Part shown: piece by piece, positions 7,313 to 19,510 of the stretch | Numbering within the stretch: position 1 is the stretch's first letter | How the letters are laid out: each line of letters opens with the position of its first letter | Assembly (NCBI GenBank): GCA_046757205.1 | Contig: JBHHXR010000015.1 | Location: forward strand, 1 to 26,238 | Direction: 5' to 3' | From: JBHHXR01 sp046757205 | Lineage (GTDB): Bacteria > Pseudomonadota > Alphaproteobacteria > Rhodobacterales > Rhodobacteraceae | Length of the DNA: 26,238 nt | Made by a program: the position numbers and the translations under genes | The notes under the pieces: generated by a model | What the model saw: the letters and a program-made list of their open reading frames with translations, nothing else | Databases searched by the model: none | Told to the model about the DNA's origin: nothing

Positions 7313-8659
7313 CTACCCGGCCAGCCACGCCCGCCAGTCGGCCTTGGCCCGGTCGGTGTAGGCAAGCTGCCGGTCCCGCTTGCCGCGCCGCCCGCGTCGG
7401 GCGTCCTCCAGCGGCGGGAAAAGGCCGAAATTCACGTTCATCGGCTGAAAGGTGTCGGCCTCGGCGCCGGTCGTCACGTGGTTCAGCAACGCGCCTATGG
7501 CGGTGGTCGGAGGCGGCGCGGCCAGTTTCCGCCCGAGTTTTTCCGCCGCCGCCATCCGGCCGGCAAGCAACCCCATCGCGGCACTTTCGACATAGCCCTC
7601 GACGCCGGTGATCTGCCCGGCAAAGCGCAGGCGCGGCTGCGCCTTCAGCCGCAGGCCGCCGTCGAGCAGCCGCGGAGAGTTGATGAAAGTGTTTCGGTGT
7701 ATGCCGCCGAGCCGGGCGAACCGGGCGTCTTCGAGCCCCGGGATCATCGAAAAAACCGCGGCCTGCGCGCCGTATTTCATCTTGGTCTGAAAACCCACGA
7801 GGTTGTAGAGCGTACCCAGCGCATTGTCCCGGCGCAGCTGCACCACTGCATGGGGTTTCTTTTCCGGCGCGTGCGGATTGGTCAGCCCCACCGGCTTCAT
7901 CGGGCCGAACCGGAGCGTGTCGCGGCCCCGCTTCGCCATGACTTCGATGGGCAGACAGCCCTCGAAATAGGGCGTGTCCTTTTCCCAGTCGCGGAATTCC
8001 GTGGTCTCGGCGGCCAGCAGCGCGTCGATGAACGCCTCGTACCCGTCGCGTTCCATCGGGCAGTTGAGATAGGCCCGGCGCTCGGCCTCTGTCTCGCCCT
8101 TGTCGTAGCGGGACTGGAACCACGCCTTCTCCATGTTCACGCTGTCGGCGTAGACGATCGGCGCGATGGCGTCGAAAAACGCCAGCGACGCCTCGTCGTT
8201 GAGGCCGGCGATGGCTTCCGCCAGGGCAGGCGACGTCAGCGGACCGGTGGCGATGATGACGCTGTCCCATTCCGCCGGCGGCAGGCCCGGCACCTCGCCA
8301 CGCTCTATCGTCACCAGCGGATGCGCCTCCAGAGCCGATGTCACCGCGTCCGAAAACGCCACCCGATCGACCGCCAGCGCGCCGCCCGCCGGCAGCGCGT
8401 GCCGCGTCCCCATCTCCATGATCAGGCCGCCTGCCTGCCGCATTTCCCAATGCAGCAGCCCGACGGCGTTGTGCTCGTCATCGTCGGAACGGAAGGAGTT
8501 GGAACAGACAAGTTCGGCCAGCCCGTCGGTCTGGTGCGCGAAGGTCTTCACTTCCGGCCGCATCTCGTGCAGCACAACCGGCACGCCCATCCGCGCCGCT
8601 TGCCAGGCGGCTTCCGACCCGGCCATGCCGCCGCCGATAATGTGAACGGGATCGATCAT
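7313..8659 (-). CDS. trmFO: Methylenetetrahydrofolate-tRNA-(uracil-5-)-methyltransferase TrmFO
   Basis: TrmFO makes 5-methyluridine at position 54 of the tRNA T-loop, using FAD and methylenetetrahydrofolate rather than SAM. The 448-residue protein opens with the FAD dinucleotide-binding loop HIIGGGMAGSEAAW. It then carries the diagnostic VCSNSFRSD with active-site cysteine C52, and later EGCLPIEVMAKRGRDTLRFG with the second conserved cysteine. YNLVGFQTKMKYGAQ and the C-terminal PMNVNFGLFP block are also family hallmarks that separate it from GidA/MnmG. It starts at ATG and heads the minus-strand unit with the methyltransferase and gluQRS. Only 66 bases separate it from the doxX-like gene upstream. 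Confidence 0.96.
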   Translation of the reverse strand: MIDPVHIIGGGMAGSEAAWQAARMGVPVVLHEMRPEVKTFAHQTDGLAELVCSNSFRSDDDEHNAVGLLHWEMRQAGGLIMEMGTRHALPAGGALAVDRVAFSDAVTSALEAHPLVTIERGEVPGLPPAEWDSVIIATGPLTSPALAEAIAGLNDEASLAFFDAIAPIVYADSVNMEKAWFQSRYDKGETEAERRAYLNCPMERDGYEAFIDALLAAETTEFRDWEKDTPYFEGCLPIEVMAKRGRDTLRFGPMKPVGLTNPHAPEKKPHAVVQLRRDNALGTLYNLVGFQTKMKYGAQAAVFSMIPGLEDARFARLGGIHRNTFINSPRLLDGGLRLKAQPRLRFAGQITGVEGYVESAAMGLLAGRMAAAEKLGRKLAAPPPTTAIGALLNHVTTGAEADTFQPMNVNFGLFPPLEDARRGRRGKRDRQLAYTDRAKADWRAWLAG

Positions 8660-8694
8660 CCCGGCGATTTAGTGCAGCCCGCCCCATAAGGGAA

Positions 8695-8716
8695 GGGGCC
8701 GTGTCGCTGCGGCCCC
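8695..8716 (-). terminator. Hairpin downstream of the DoxX gene, probable weak terminator
   Basis: GGGGCCG (8695-8701) and CGGCCCC (8710-8716) form a perfect 7-bp stem with an 8-base loop. On the minus strand the stem is followed by TTCCCTTATG, a poor U-tract, so termination would be weak. It lies between the DoxX gene and trmFO. Confidence 0.45.
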
Positions 8717-8725
8717 GGGTTCGGT

Positions 8726-9148
8726 TCAGGCGTGAGTCGCGGATATGCCGTAGTGCTCGTCCAGCGACCAGTGCCCCGGTCCGTGGGCGAACAGGACCAG
8801 GAAACCGCCTGCCAGACCCAGATTCTTCAGGAACATGATCATTTGCAGTTGCTGCTCCACCCCGGCCAGCGAGAATGCCGGGATCAGGTGATACAGCACG
8901 CCGGCAACGACCGAAAAGGCCGCGAGCAAGAGCGCCGCCCAGCGCGTCCGGTATCCGACCAGGATCATCGCTCCGCCGGCGAGTTCCAAAAGAACCGTCG
9001 GGTACACCAGGAATCCGGGCAGTCCGCCCGATTCGATATGGGCCGCCGTTCCCGAAAGGTCGGCCAGCGTCACCAGCCCGGATATGATGAATATCGCGGC
9101 CAGCAGGACACGCCCCAGCGGGACGGCAACCGTTTCATATCGTGACAT
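8726..9148 (-). CDS. DoxX family integral membrane protein
   Basis: This 140-residue protein has four predicted membrane helices (about residues 8-28, 47-66, 69-90 and 104-122) and the DoxX pattern: RVLLAAIFIISGLVTLAD early, then LELAGGAMILVGYRTRWAALLLA. DoxX proteins are found in thiosulfate:quinone oxidoreductases and in many uncharacterised bacterial membrane proteins, several of them linked to redox stress. The exact function here cannot be read from sequence. The ATG has an excellent ribosome binding site (GGAGG about seven bases upstream on the minus strand). It appears to be a single-gene unit, with a hairpin on each side. Confidence 0.85.
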   Translation of the reverse strand: MSRYETVAVPLGRVLLAAIFIISGLVTLADLSGTAAHIESGGLPGFLVYPTVLLELAGGAMILVGYRTRWAALLLAAFSVVAGVLYHLIPAFSLAGVEQQLQMIMFLKNLGLAGGFLVLFAHGPGHWSLDEHYGISATHA

Positions 9149-9284
9149 CGCATAATCCTCCGTTTGATTTCACACACAGTGGATTTCGCGACAGACAACA
9201 TAGGAAGCAAATTGCGGCTTGTGAACGAACGGTCGGGCTCTTGATTGCCACAGATTCGCCACTTGATTCCGCACGCAGGAAAGC

Positions 9285-9315
9285 GGGGGCTCCGGCCGCC
9301 CTCGCCGGAGCCCCC
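9285..9315 (-). terminator. Strong terminator hairpin of the barrel-protein gene
   Basis: GGGGGCTCCGG (9285-9295) pairs perfectly over 11 bp with CCGGAGCCCCC (9305-9315) around a 9-base loop. On the minus strand it is followed by GCTTTCC. It lies 60 bases past the stop of the minus-strand barrel gene. The rest of 9149-9376 holds no gene; a second perfect 7-bp stem, ATGGCGG/CCGCCAT at 9335-9354, lies between this hairpin and the gene. Confidence 0.65.
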
Positions 9316-9376
9316 TGCGCAAGCACCCGGATACATGGCGGCGTTTCCCGCCATCCGTCCCGGGCAGTACTAACCT

Positions 9377-10147
9377 TCAGAAAACCCCGGAGCGGTAAAG
9401 CGTGCCGAGCGGGTCGCTTCGCCGGAACAGATGGCCCGCGGCCGCCGCTCCCGGCGCCCGGCCGAGGCGGATGACCAGCCCCAGACGCGCGTAAAGGCCG
9501 CTCCGGTCAGAGGCGCTGCCGTCAAACGCGACGCCGCCCACCGACAGCGACAGCACCGCCGGCGTGCCCGCCAGCGCGTGCTTGAACCCGACGCTGGCAT
9601 CGGCAAAGGTGGTGGAAAAAGCGCTCTCGTCGAAATCCGCGATGTCGAGCCCCAGGCGCAGCGAGCCCGCCCGCCCCACCATCCGCGTCAGGCCGGCGCC
9701 GGCAAACACGTAGTCCAGGCTTCCCGGCTGCCTGACGCCGATGCCGGCGTGACCGTCCAGCAGATAACCGCTGCCGAGCGTGAATATCCCTTCCGCGCCG
9801 GTTTGCAGTACGTGAAAGGCGTTGCCGTCGAAATCCCCGTAGCTGAAGAAAAGGCCGTATTTCCGGTTTTCCCGCGGCAGCAGGTAAAGATGCCCCGCCA
9901 GCGTCCCGATCCGCGCCTGTCCGGCGCGATCGTAGTCGAGGTCCAGCTGAAGCCCGTGCGCCGGCGTGATTTCGAAATCCCCGCGCAGGCCGAGAGCCCC
10001 CGAAACGCCGGCGTTACCGCCGCGCGACGCTGCGAATCCGGACGCCGAAACCCGCAACTCACCGGTGCGGAAACCAACCGAGGATTGTGCCAGGGCAGAG
10101 GTGGCGGAGAATACGGAAACAGCCAGAAACAAAGCCAAACGGTTCAT
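9377..10147 (-). CDS. Exported protein, probable outer-membrane beta-barrel, unknown family
   Basis: This 256-residue protein has a clear signal peptide (MNRLALFLAVSVFSATSALA, cleavage after ALA-Q). The mature part is rich in glycine and alternating hydrophobic/polar strands with aromatic girdle residues, and the protein ends in phenylalanine (RSGVF), as many outer-membrane barrels do. A barrel of about ten or more strands is plausible. I do not recognise the family and cannot assign a function. The region upstream carries a CtrA-type site, a candidate promoter and a triple GTTC repeat, so expression may be tied to the cell cycle or DNA damage. A strong terminator lies downstream, so it is probably monocistronic. 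Confidence 0.75.
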   Translation of the reverse strand: MNRLALFLAVSVFSATSALAQSSVGFRTGELRVSASGFAASRGGNAGVSGALGLRGDFEITPAHGLQLDLDYDRAGQARIGTLAGHLYLLPRENRKYGLFFSYGDFDGNAFHVLQTGAEGIFTLGSGYLLDGHAGIGVRQPGSLDYVFAGAGLTRMVGRAGSLRLGLDIADFDESAFSTTFADASVGFKHALAGTPAVLSLSVGGVAFDGSASDRSGLYARLGLVIRLGRAPGAAAAGHLFRRSDPLGTLYRSGVF

Positions 10148-10248
10148 GGGACACCCAAACTTGATAACTCGGTACGCAGCGCCGCGATCCCCACAATCGT
10201 CCGCTGAAATGCAAACTACACGAATAAAATTTTAAGAAAAGCGTGAAA

Positions 10249-10263
10249 TTAACAAATGGTTAA
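10249..10263 (-). promoter_or_regulatory. CtrA-type binding site TTAA-N7-TTAA
   Basis: Read on the minus strand, TTAACCATTTGTTAA matches the CtrA consensus TTAA-N7-TTAA, including the TTAACCAT form of the first half. A third TTAA at 10272-10275 lies eight bases away, giving an array. The site is about 100 bases upstream of the barrel-protein start. CtrA is the conserved alphaproteobacterial cell-cycle and motility regulator; binding here is inferred. Confidence 0.5.
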
Positions 10264-10326
10264 CGGGGCAGTTAATGGAAGTGCCGAAATTCCAGTAGAT
10301 AACCGGTAAACTTATTCGAAAATTAA

Positions 10327-10356
10327 ACTATAAGTGTGCCGGTATTTCGTTCCCAA
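10327..10356 (-). promoter_or_regulatory. Candidate promoter of the barrel gene, overlapping the GTTC repeats
   Basis: On the minus strand TTGGGA (10356-10351) and TATAGT (10332-10327) are 18 bases apart. TATAGT matches five of six -10 positions. The -35 lies inside the GTTC repeat array. Transcription would start near 10320, leaving a leader of about 170 bases that contains the CtrA-type site. Confidence 0.4.
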
Positions 10357-10374
10357 AGCGTTCAAGAAGCGTTC
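10349..10374. promoter_or_regulatory. Tandem triple LexA-type half-sites, GTTC-N7-GTTC-N7-GTTC
   Basis: GTTC occurs at 10349-10352, 10360-10363 and 10371-10374, each separated by exactly seven bases. This makes two overlapping perfect copies of the alphaproteobacterial LexA pattern. On the minus strand it reads GAAC-N7-GAAC-N7-GAAC over the -35 of the barrel-gene promoter. The last copy touches the gyrA terminator stem. Confidence 0.5.
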
Positions 10375-10391
10375 GGGGATCAGAATCCCCG
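10374..10391 (-). terminator. Hairpin after gyrA, probable terminator
   Basis: CGGGGAT (10374-10380) and ATCCCCG (10385-10391) form a perfect 7-bp stem with a 4-base loop, about 23 bases past the gyrA stop. The minus-strand tract that follows, AACGCTTCTTG, is only weakly U-rich. Confidence 0.5.
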
Positions 10392-10413
10392 GGAAATCCC
10401 TCATGGCGTCTGG

Positions 10414-13183
<2,770 letters not shown>

Positions 13184-13185
<2 letters not shown>

Positions 13186-13213
13186 TATAGGCGATAACTA
13201 TATGCAACCGCAA
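13184..13213 (-). promoter_or_regulatory. gyrA promoter with perfect TATAAT overlapping the upstream ATG
   Basis: On the minus strand TTGCGG (13213-13208) and TATAAT (13189-13184) are 18 bases apart. The -10 contains the first two bases of the apparent ATG start, so a transcript from this promoter would begin inside the first codons. That argues for the TTG start at 13140. Confidence 0.55.
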
Positions 13214-13322
13214 TCACCGAAGCTCGTTCGTCGCCGATATTCGGGTACCCGCCCGGCTTGGCAGCACTCCGCAGGAGAGAGTGATAAACGCCTGAATTTA
13301 AACACTTTCTCGAACTAGTGTG

Positions 13323-13352
13323 TTGATTGTGAACGCATTCAGCGCCTACATT
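13323..13352 (+). promoter_or_regulatory. Candidate usg promoter
   Basis: TTGATT (13323-13328) and TACATT (13347-13352) are 18 bases apart, 31 bases before the usg start codon, in the AT-richer part of the gyrA-usg divergent gap. The remainder of that gap (13214-13322) shows no gene. Confidence 0.45.
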
Positions 13353-13383
13353 TCCCTGGAGACACGCAATCGAGGTGCGAGCC

Positions 13384-13653
13384 ATGATAAAGTCGGAAAC
13401 CCAACTCATGCTGGAAGGCCACGGTCTTACCACGGCGGAGATATTCTACCGGATGCCCGATCACCAGTCGGTTCTGCAGACATTCATCTGGCAGGAATAC
13501 GACATCGCACCGGATTTCCCGGAGCTGTTCCGGTTCCTGGAATTCTGGGAGAGCGAGCTCGACGGTCCGTTACACTCCGTCAAATACTGCCACCGCCGGC
13601 TGATAAAGCCGGGCGAATGGCGCAAGGTCGATGGTGAATTCCTGCTGAACTGA
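13384..13653 (+). CDS. usg: Usg-family protein
   Basis: This 89-residue protein matches the small Usg-like family of Alphaproteobacteria. The gene was historically named for its location upstream of trp genes and loosely labelled a phosphoribosylanthranilate isomerase subunit, but that role is not established. Recognisable parts are LTTAEIFYRMPDHQSVLQTF, IWQEYDIAPDFPELFRFLEF and a C-terminal HRRLIKPGEWRKVDGEF. It is acidic-aromatic, with no signal peptide or membrane segment, so it is probably cytosolic. The ATG follows a GAGGT ribosome binding site by about nine bases. It is convergent with ssb, with ten bases between the stop codons, and divergent from gyrA. Confidence 0.85.
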   Translation: MIKSETQLMLEGHGLTTAEIFYRMPDHQSVLQTFIWQEYDIAPDFPELFRFLEFWESELDGPLHSVKYCHRRLIKPGEWRKVDGEFLLN

Positions 13654-13663
13654 GCCGGTGCGC

Positions 13664-14122
13664 TCAGAACGGAATTTCGTCGTCCAGATCGCCGCCGCCG
13701 GCCGGGCCGCTGCCGAATCCGCCGGCGCCGCCGCCGGCATCGCCGCCGGCGGGCGCGCCGCCGCCTTCGGAGCGGCTGTCCAGCATGGTCAGTTCCGAAC
13801 GATAGGGGCGCAGCACGACCTCGGTCGAGTAGCGGTCGTTGCCGGACTGGTCCTGCCACTTGCGGGTTTCCAGTTGTCCCTCGATGTAGACCTTGGAACC
13901 CTTGCGGAGATACTGCTCCGCCACGCGGACCAGCGGTTCGGAGAAGATCGCCACCGAATGCCATTCGGTGCGTTCCCGGCGCTCGCCGGTCTGCTTGTCG
14001 CGCCACGTCTCGGACGTGGCGATGCGAAGGTTGCAGACCTTGCCGCCGTTGGGGAAGGAGCGGACTTCCGGATCGCGCCCCAGGTTTCCGATCAATATTA
14101 CCTTGTTCACGCTGCCAGCCAT
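13664..14122 (-). CDS. ssb: Single-stranded DNA-binding protein SSB
   Basis: SSB coats single-stranded DNA during replication, recombination and repair. The 152-residue protein has an N-terminal OB fold (about residues 1-115: VNKVILIGNLGRDPEVR, WHSVAIFSEPLVRVAEQYL, GSKVYIEGQLETRKWQD). A glycine-rich linker follows, then the acidic C-terminal tip DLDDEIPF, which binds repair partners such as RecG and RecQ. I chose the ATG at 14122 because MAGSVNKVILIGNLG is the canonical SSB N-terminus and GGGAGG lies just upstream on the minus strand. The open frame continues further upstream but reads as non-coding. It is divergent from the lytic transglycosylase gene; no LexA box is visible in that gap. Confidence 0.96.
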   Translation of the reverse strand: MAGSVNKVILIGNLGRDPEVRSFPNGGKVCNLRIATSETWRDKQTGERRERTEWHSVAIFSEPLVRVAEQYLRKGSKVYIEGQLETRKWQDQSGNDRYSTEVVLRPYRSELTMLDSRSEGGGAPAGGDAGGGAGGFGSGPAGGGDLDDEIPF

Positions 14123-14291
14123 CGCCCGGGCCTCCCTCGAATCTGTTTGCGCGACGTTACCCATTTCGGCGGGCCACCGCCACCGCCATCCATCCGCCCC
14201 GCTTGCGGTAAATTTGAAGTTAATTTCCGCGTGCCGACATGCTATGAAACGGCTCGGGCGTTGTGGGGAACGGGGGCGCCGGGAGGTGAAA

Positions 14292-14861
14292 ATGCGGCCG
14301 GTTCTGTTGGCCATTCTGCTGTTGGCGGTCATGGCGCCGGCGGCGATTGCACAATCGCTGTCGTCCAAGTCGCCGACACGGCTGCGCCTGTTGCCTCAGC
14401 ACGAGCGGCTGATTTCCACGCGGTTGCAGAGCCAGTACGGGCGTCCCAGCGCCTTCGGGAAATCCAGGGTGAACATTTCGCCCTATTTCGGCGGCGGCAA
14501 TTCAGTTTACGAGGGGACCGCACGGCAGGCGGCGCGGCGGCACGGTGTGCCGGAGGACTTGTTCCTGAGGCTGGTAAAGACGGAGTCCAACTGGAATCCG
14601 AAGGCAAGATCATCGAAAGGGGCGATCGGACTGGCGCAACTCATGCCCGGGACGGCGCGAAAGATGGGCGTCAATCCGCACCACCCGTCGGAAAACCTCG
14701 ATGGCGGGGCGCGGTACCTAAGGTTGATGTACGACCGGTTCCGCTCGTGGCGGCTGGCGCTGGCGGCCTATAATGCGGGACCGCTCGCGGTGGAAAAATA
14801 CGGCGGCATTCCGCCCTATCGCGAAACGCGGAATTATGTGAAACGGGTGATGGGAAGCTGA
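14292..14861 (+). CDS. Secreted lytic murein transglycosylase, single SLT domain
   Basis: This 189-residue protein has a signal peptide (RPVLLAILLLAVMAPAAIA) and a compact SLT catalytic domain over about residues 75-185. The catalytic glutamate is in LVKTESNWNPKARSSKGAIG, followed by the family blocks GLAQLMPGTARKMG, NLDGGARYLR and ALAAYNAGP. Such enzymes cleave the glycan strand of peptidoglycan with formation of 1,6-anhydromuramic acid in the periplasm. The start is the ATG with GGGAGG five bases upstream; an in-frame ATG 48 bases earlier would put a basic stretch before the signal peptide and is less likely. uvrA follows on the same strand, but with its own promoter. Confidence 0.9.
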   Translation: MRPVLLAILLLAVMAPAAIAQSLSSKSPTRLRLLPQHERLISTRLQSQYGRPSAFGKSRVNISPYFGGGNSVYEGTARQAARRHGVPEDLFLRLVKTESNWNPKARSSKGAIGLAQLMPGTARKMGVNPHHPSENLDGGARYLRLMYDRFRSWRLALAAYNAGPLAVEKYGGIPPYRETRNYVKRVMGS

Positions 14862-14891
14862 CGGCGAAACGGTGGCGGCCCAAGATTCGGC

Positions 14892-14921
14892 TTGCACTTA
14901 TTCACGTTTTGTTCTCATATT
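14892..14921 (+). promoter_or_regulatory. uvrA promoter containing a LexA-like box (ATTC-N7-GTTC)
   Basis: TTGCAC (14892-14897) and CATATT (14916-14921) are 18 bases apart. Between them ATTC (14900-14903), seven bases and GTTC (14911-14914) match seven of eight positions of the alphaproteobacterial LexA pattern. uvrA is a known SOS gene in this class, so the box fills the expected role. Its position shows that candidate start codons at 14872 and 14923 lie upstream of, or at, the transcript start. Confidence 0.65.
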
Positions 14922-14973
14922 TATGGATCGGCCGGGTGCTCCCGGCCCGGCGGCAGTGCGGGGAGCACGGGAT

Positions 14974-17841
<2,868 letters not shown>

Positions 17842-18324
17842 GGGCCTTGTGGCGGCGGCTGTGTCGTCAACGCGGTCCGGCCGTCCAGCCCGGGGCGCTG
17901 CCGCGGATCGCGCCCAACCCGGGGCGGGCGCGACCCTTACCAATCCGGACAGCGGTTTCCGTCGAAAGGCATCATGTTCCAGCCAGGGCGTCGGCAACGG
18001 TTTTTACGTGCTGCACACCGCGAAGGTTGCGGTGCGTCGGTATCCCGGTTTCGAAATCCGGCATCAGCACCGTGTCGGGCGCCCGGTGGCGCCCGAAAGG
18101 CGCCGGAATCCGGGTCGCGCGTTAGCGGTGCGGCCTTCTTTTGTTGACCTGTGAGCCGGGAAATCGATCTCCGGGCAGCCGCGAAATGTCGAAATGAAGC
18201 CCATTGCGCGCCATATTTAGACCACAGCCGCCGCTGATGATATCCAACACTAACGTAGCGGTCTCGAGTATACGCGTTTTCTGGTAACCAAGTATCCGAG
18301 TGGTACCCGGTAAAGGAAGTAACG
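17842..18324. other. Intergenic region without a supported large gene
   Basis: Open frames here (for example 17849-18154) have arginine-rich, low-complexity translations and no homologous features, so I do not call a gene. A perfect 9-bp stem, TCGGGCGCC/GGCGCCCGA (18075-18096, loop CGGT), is present and could help end uvrA transcription, although no T-tract follows. From about 18180 onward the sequence becomes noticeably less GC-rich than its surroundings. Confidence 0.6.
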
Positions 18325-18435
18325 ATGGGACAAGTTTTCTTTGTACTGTGTTGCGTATGTGCCGTGTTTGCTGCTGTTCACAAAAAGGACCTTGAAGAAG
18401 GCCGCGTACCCGCAGTTATCGCGGAGTTGATGTAA
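18325..18435 (+). CDS. Putative 36-residue membrane microprotein
   Basis: A short frame begins at ATG with AAAGGAAG about five bases upstream and ends at TAA. The product has a hydrophobic, cysteine-rich N-terminal helix (MGQVFFVLCCVCAVFAAV) followed by a charged tail (HKKDLEEGRVPAVIAELM). It would therefore be a single-pass membrane protein with its C-terminal tail exposed. Codon use (TGT, GTA, TTT, GTT) is less GC-biased than in neighbouring genes. A strong intrinsic terminator on the same strand lies 65 bases downstream, which supports a transcription unit. I recognise no family. It could still be a chance frame; the ribosome binding site and terminator are the arguments for it. Confidence 0.5.
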   Translation: MGQVFFVLCCVCAVFAAVHKKDLEEGRVPAVIAELM

Positions 18436-18500
18436 GCGGCGGCCGCGAGCCGCCGGACGATCTGACCCCGAGGACGGCGATTGCGGAAAACTCAGGTGGG

Positions 18501-18531
18501 AAACGGCCCCAAGCGGGCCGTTTTTGTATTT
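18501..18531 (+). terminator. Strong rho-independent terminator
   Basis: AAACGGCCC (18501-18509) pairs perfectly with GGGCCGTTT (18515-18523) around a 5-base loop, and the T-rich TTTTTGTATTT follows. On the + strand it would end the transcript of the 36-codon gene. The mirror-image A-run gives little support for use by the minus-strand mmsB. Confidence 0.8.
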
Positions 18532-18628
18532 GGTGACGACACACCGGAATGCCTTCGGTGCAAGCGTTCGAATCCCGCCGCCGGTTCCCGGTGTCCGCCG
18601 TCCCGGCCGTTCTCGCCGCCCCGCGCGC

Positions 18629-19498
18629 CTACCCCCGCGCCATCTTCGCCAGATGCGGCAGCATGGCCGAGAAATCCATGCCGCGCCCGTCACCGGCAAC
18701 GAAAGCGTCGTAAAGATCGCGCGCGTGTTGGCCAAGCGGCGTGGCGGCGCCGGCCGCCTCCGCCGCCTGCTGGCTCAGATTGAGATCCTTGAGCATCAGT
18801 TCAGCCGCGAATCCAGGTTTGTAATCGTTGTCGGCCGGGCTTTTCGGGCCGATACCGGGGGCCGGGCAATAGGCGTTGATCGACCAGCAATAGCCCGACG
18901 AGGTGGAAACCACGTCGAACATCTTCTGCCGGTCGAGCCCCAGCTTGTCGGCCAGCGAGAACGCCTCGCACACGCCGATCATCGAGATGCCGAGGATCAT
19001 GTTGTTGCATATCTTGGCCGACTGCCCGGCGCCGGAAGGGCCGCAATGCACGGCCTTCTGCCCCATGATGGCGAACAGCGGCTCGGCGTTGGCAAAGGCC
19101 TGCTCGCTGCCGCCGGCCATGAAGGTCAGCGTGCCGGCCTCCGCCCCCCCGATACCGCCCGAGACCGGGGCGTCGACCGCCAGAAGCCCCGCCTTTTCAG
19201 CGTCTTCCGCGACGGCACGGGCGCTTTCCACATCGACCGTGGAGCAATCGACGAATGTCGTGCCAGGGTCCATCGCGGGGATGATTTCGGCGGCAACGGA
19301 TCGCAGTATCCTGCCGTCCGGCAGCATCGTCACGACGATCTCGCTACCTGCCGCCGCCGCCGCGGCGCTGTCCGCCCGGCTGACGCCTTCCACAGCGACA
19401 TCGGCGACGTCGAAGCCGGTCACGTCGTGCCCCGCGCCGGCGAGATTGCGCGCCATCGGCGCGCCCATGTTGCCAAGTCCGATAAATCCGATTTTCAT
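18629..19498 (-). CDS. mmsB: 3-hydroxyisobutyrate dehydrogenase
   Basis: MmsB oxidises 3-hydroxyisobutyrate to methylmalonate semialdehyde with NAD+ in valine degradation. The 289-residue protein has the N-terminal Rossmann fold with GFIGLGNMGAPMARNL, the substrate-binding DAPVSGGIGGAEAGTL and the catalytic lysine in GAGQSAKICNN (about K162). It also has the all-helical C-terminal domain with KDLNLSQQAAE. These are the hallmarks of the beta-hydroxyacid dehydrogenase family, and its place among valine genes fixes the substrate. The ATG follows CAGGAGG on the minus strand. It is the last gene of the three-gene minus-strand operon, 12 bases after the hydrolase gene. Confidence 0.94.
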   Translation of the reverse strand: MKIGFIGLGNMGAPMARNLAGAGHDVTGFDVADVAVEGVSRADSAAAAAAGSEIVVTMLPDGRILRSVAAEIIPAMDPGTTFVDCSTVDVESARAVAEDAEKAGLLAVDAPVSGGIGGAEAGTLTFMAGGSEQAFANAEPLFAIMGQKAVHCGPSGAGQSAKICNNMILGISMIGVCEAFSLADKLGLDRQKMFDVVSTSSGYCWSINAYCPAPGIGPKSPADNDYKPGFAAELMLKDLNLSQQAAEAAGAATPLGQHARDLYDAFVAGDGRGMDFSAMLPHLAKMARG

Positions 19499-19510
19499 CG
19501 CAGCCTCCTG

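Noticed and set aside
6593..8689. 698-codon + strand open frame
   Set aside because: Antisense to the gluQRS start, the methyltransferase and trmFO, all of which have clear family motifs.
17849..18154. 101-codon frame after uvrA
   Set aside because: Arginine-rich low-complexity translation, no convincing ribosome binding site, and a strong hairpin inside the frame.
18250..18735. 161-codon minus-strand frame
   Set aside because: It runs through the mmsB end, the terminator and the antisense of the T-arm-like fragment (GGIRTLA, a known artefact of tRNA-like antisense), and has no family features.
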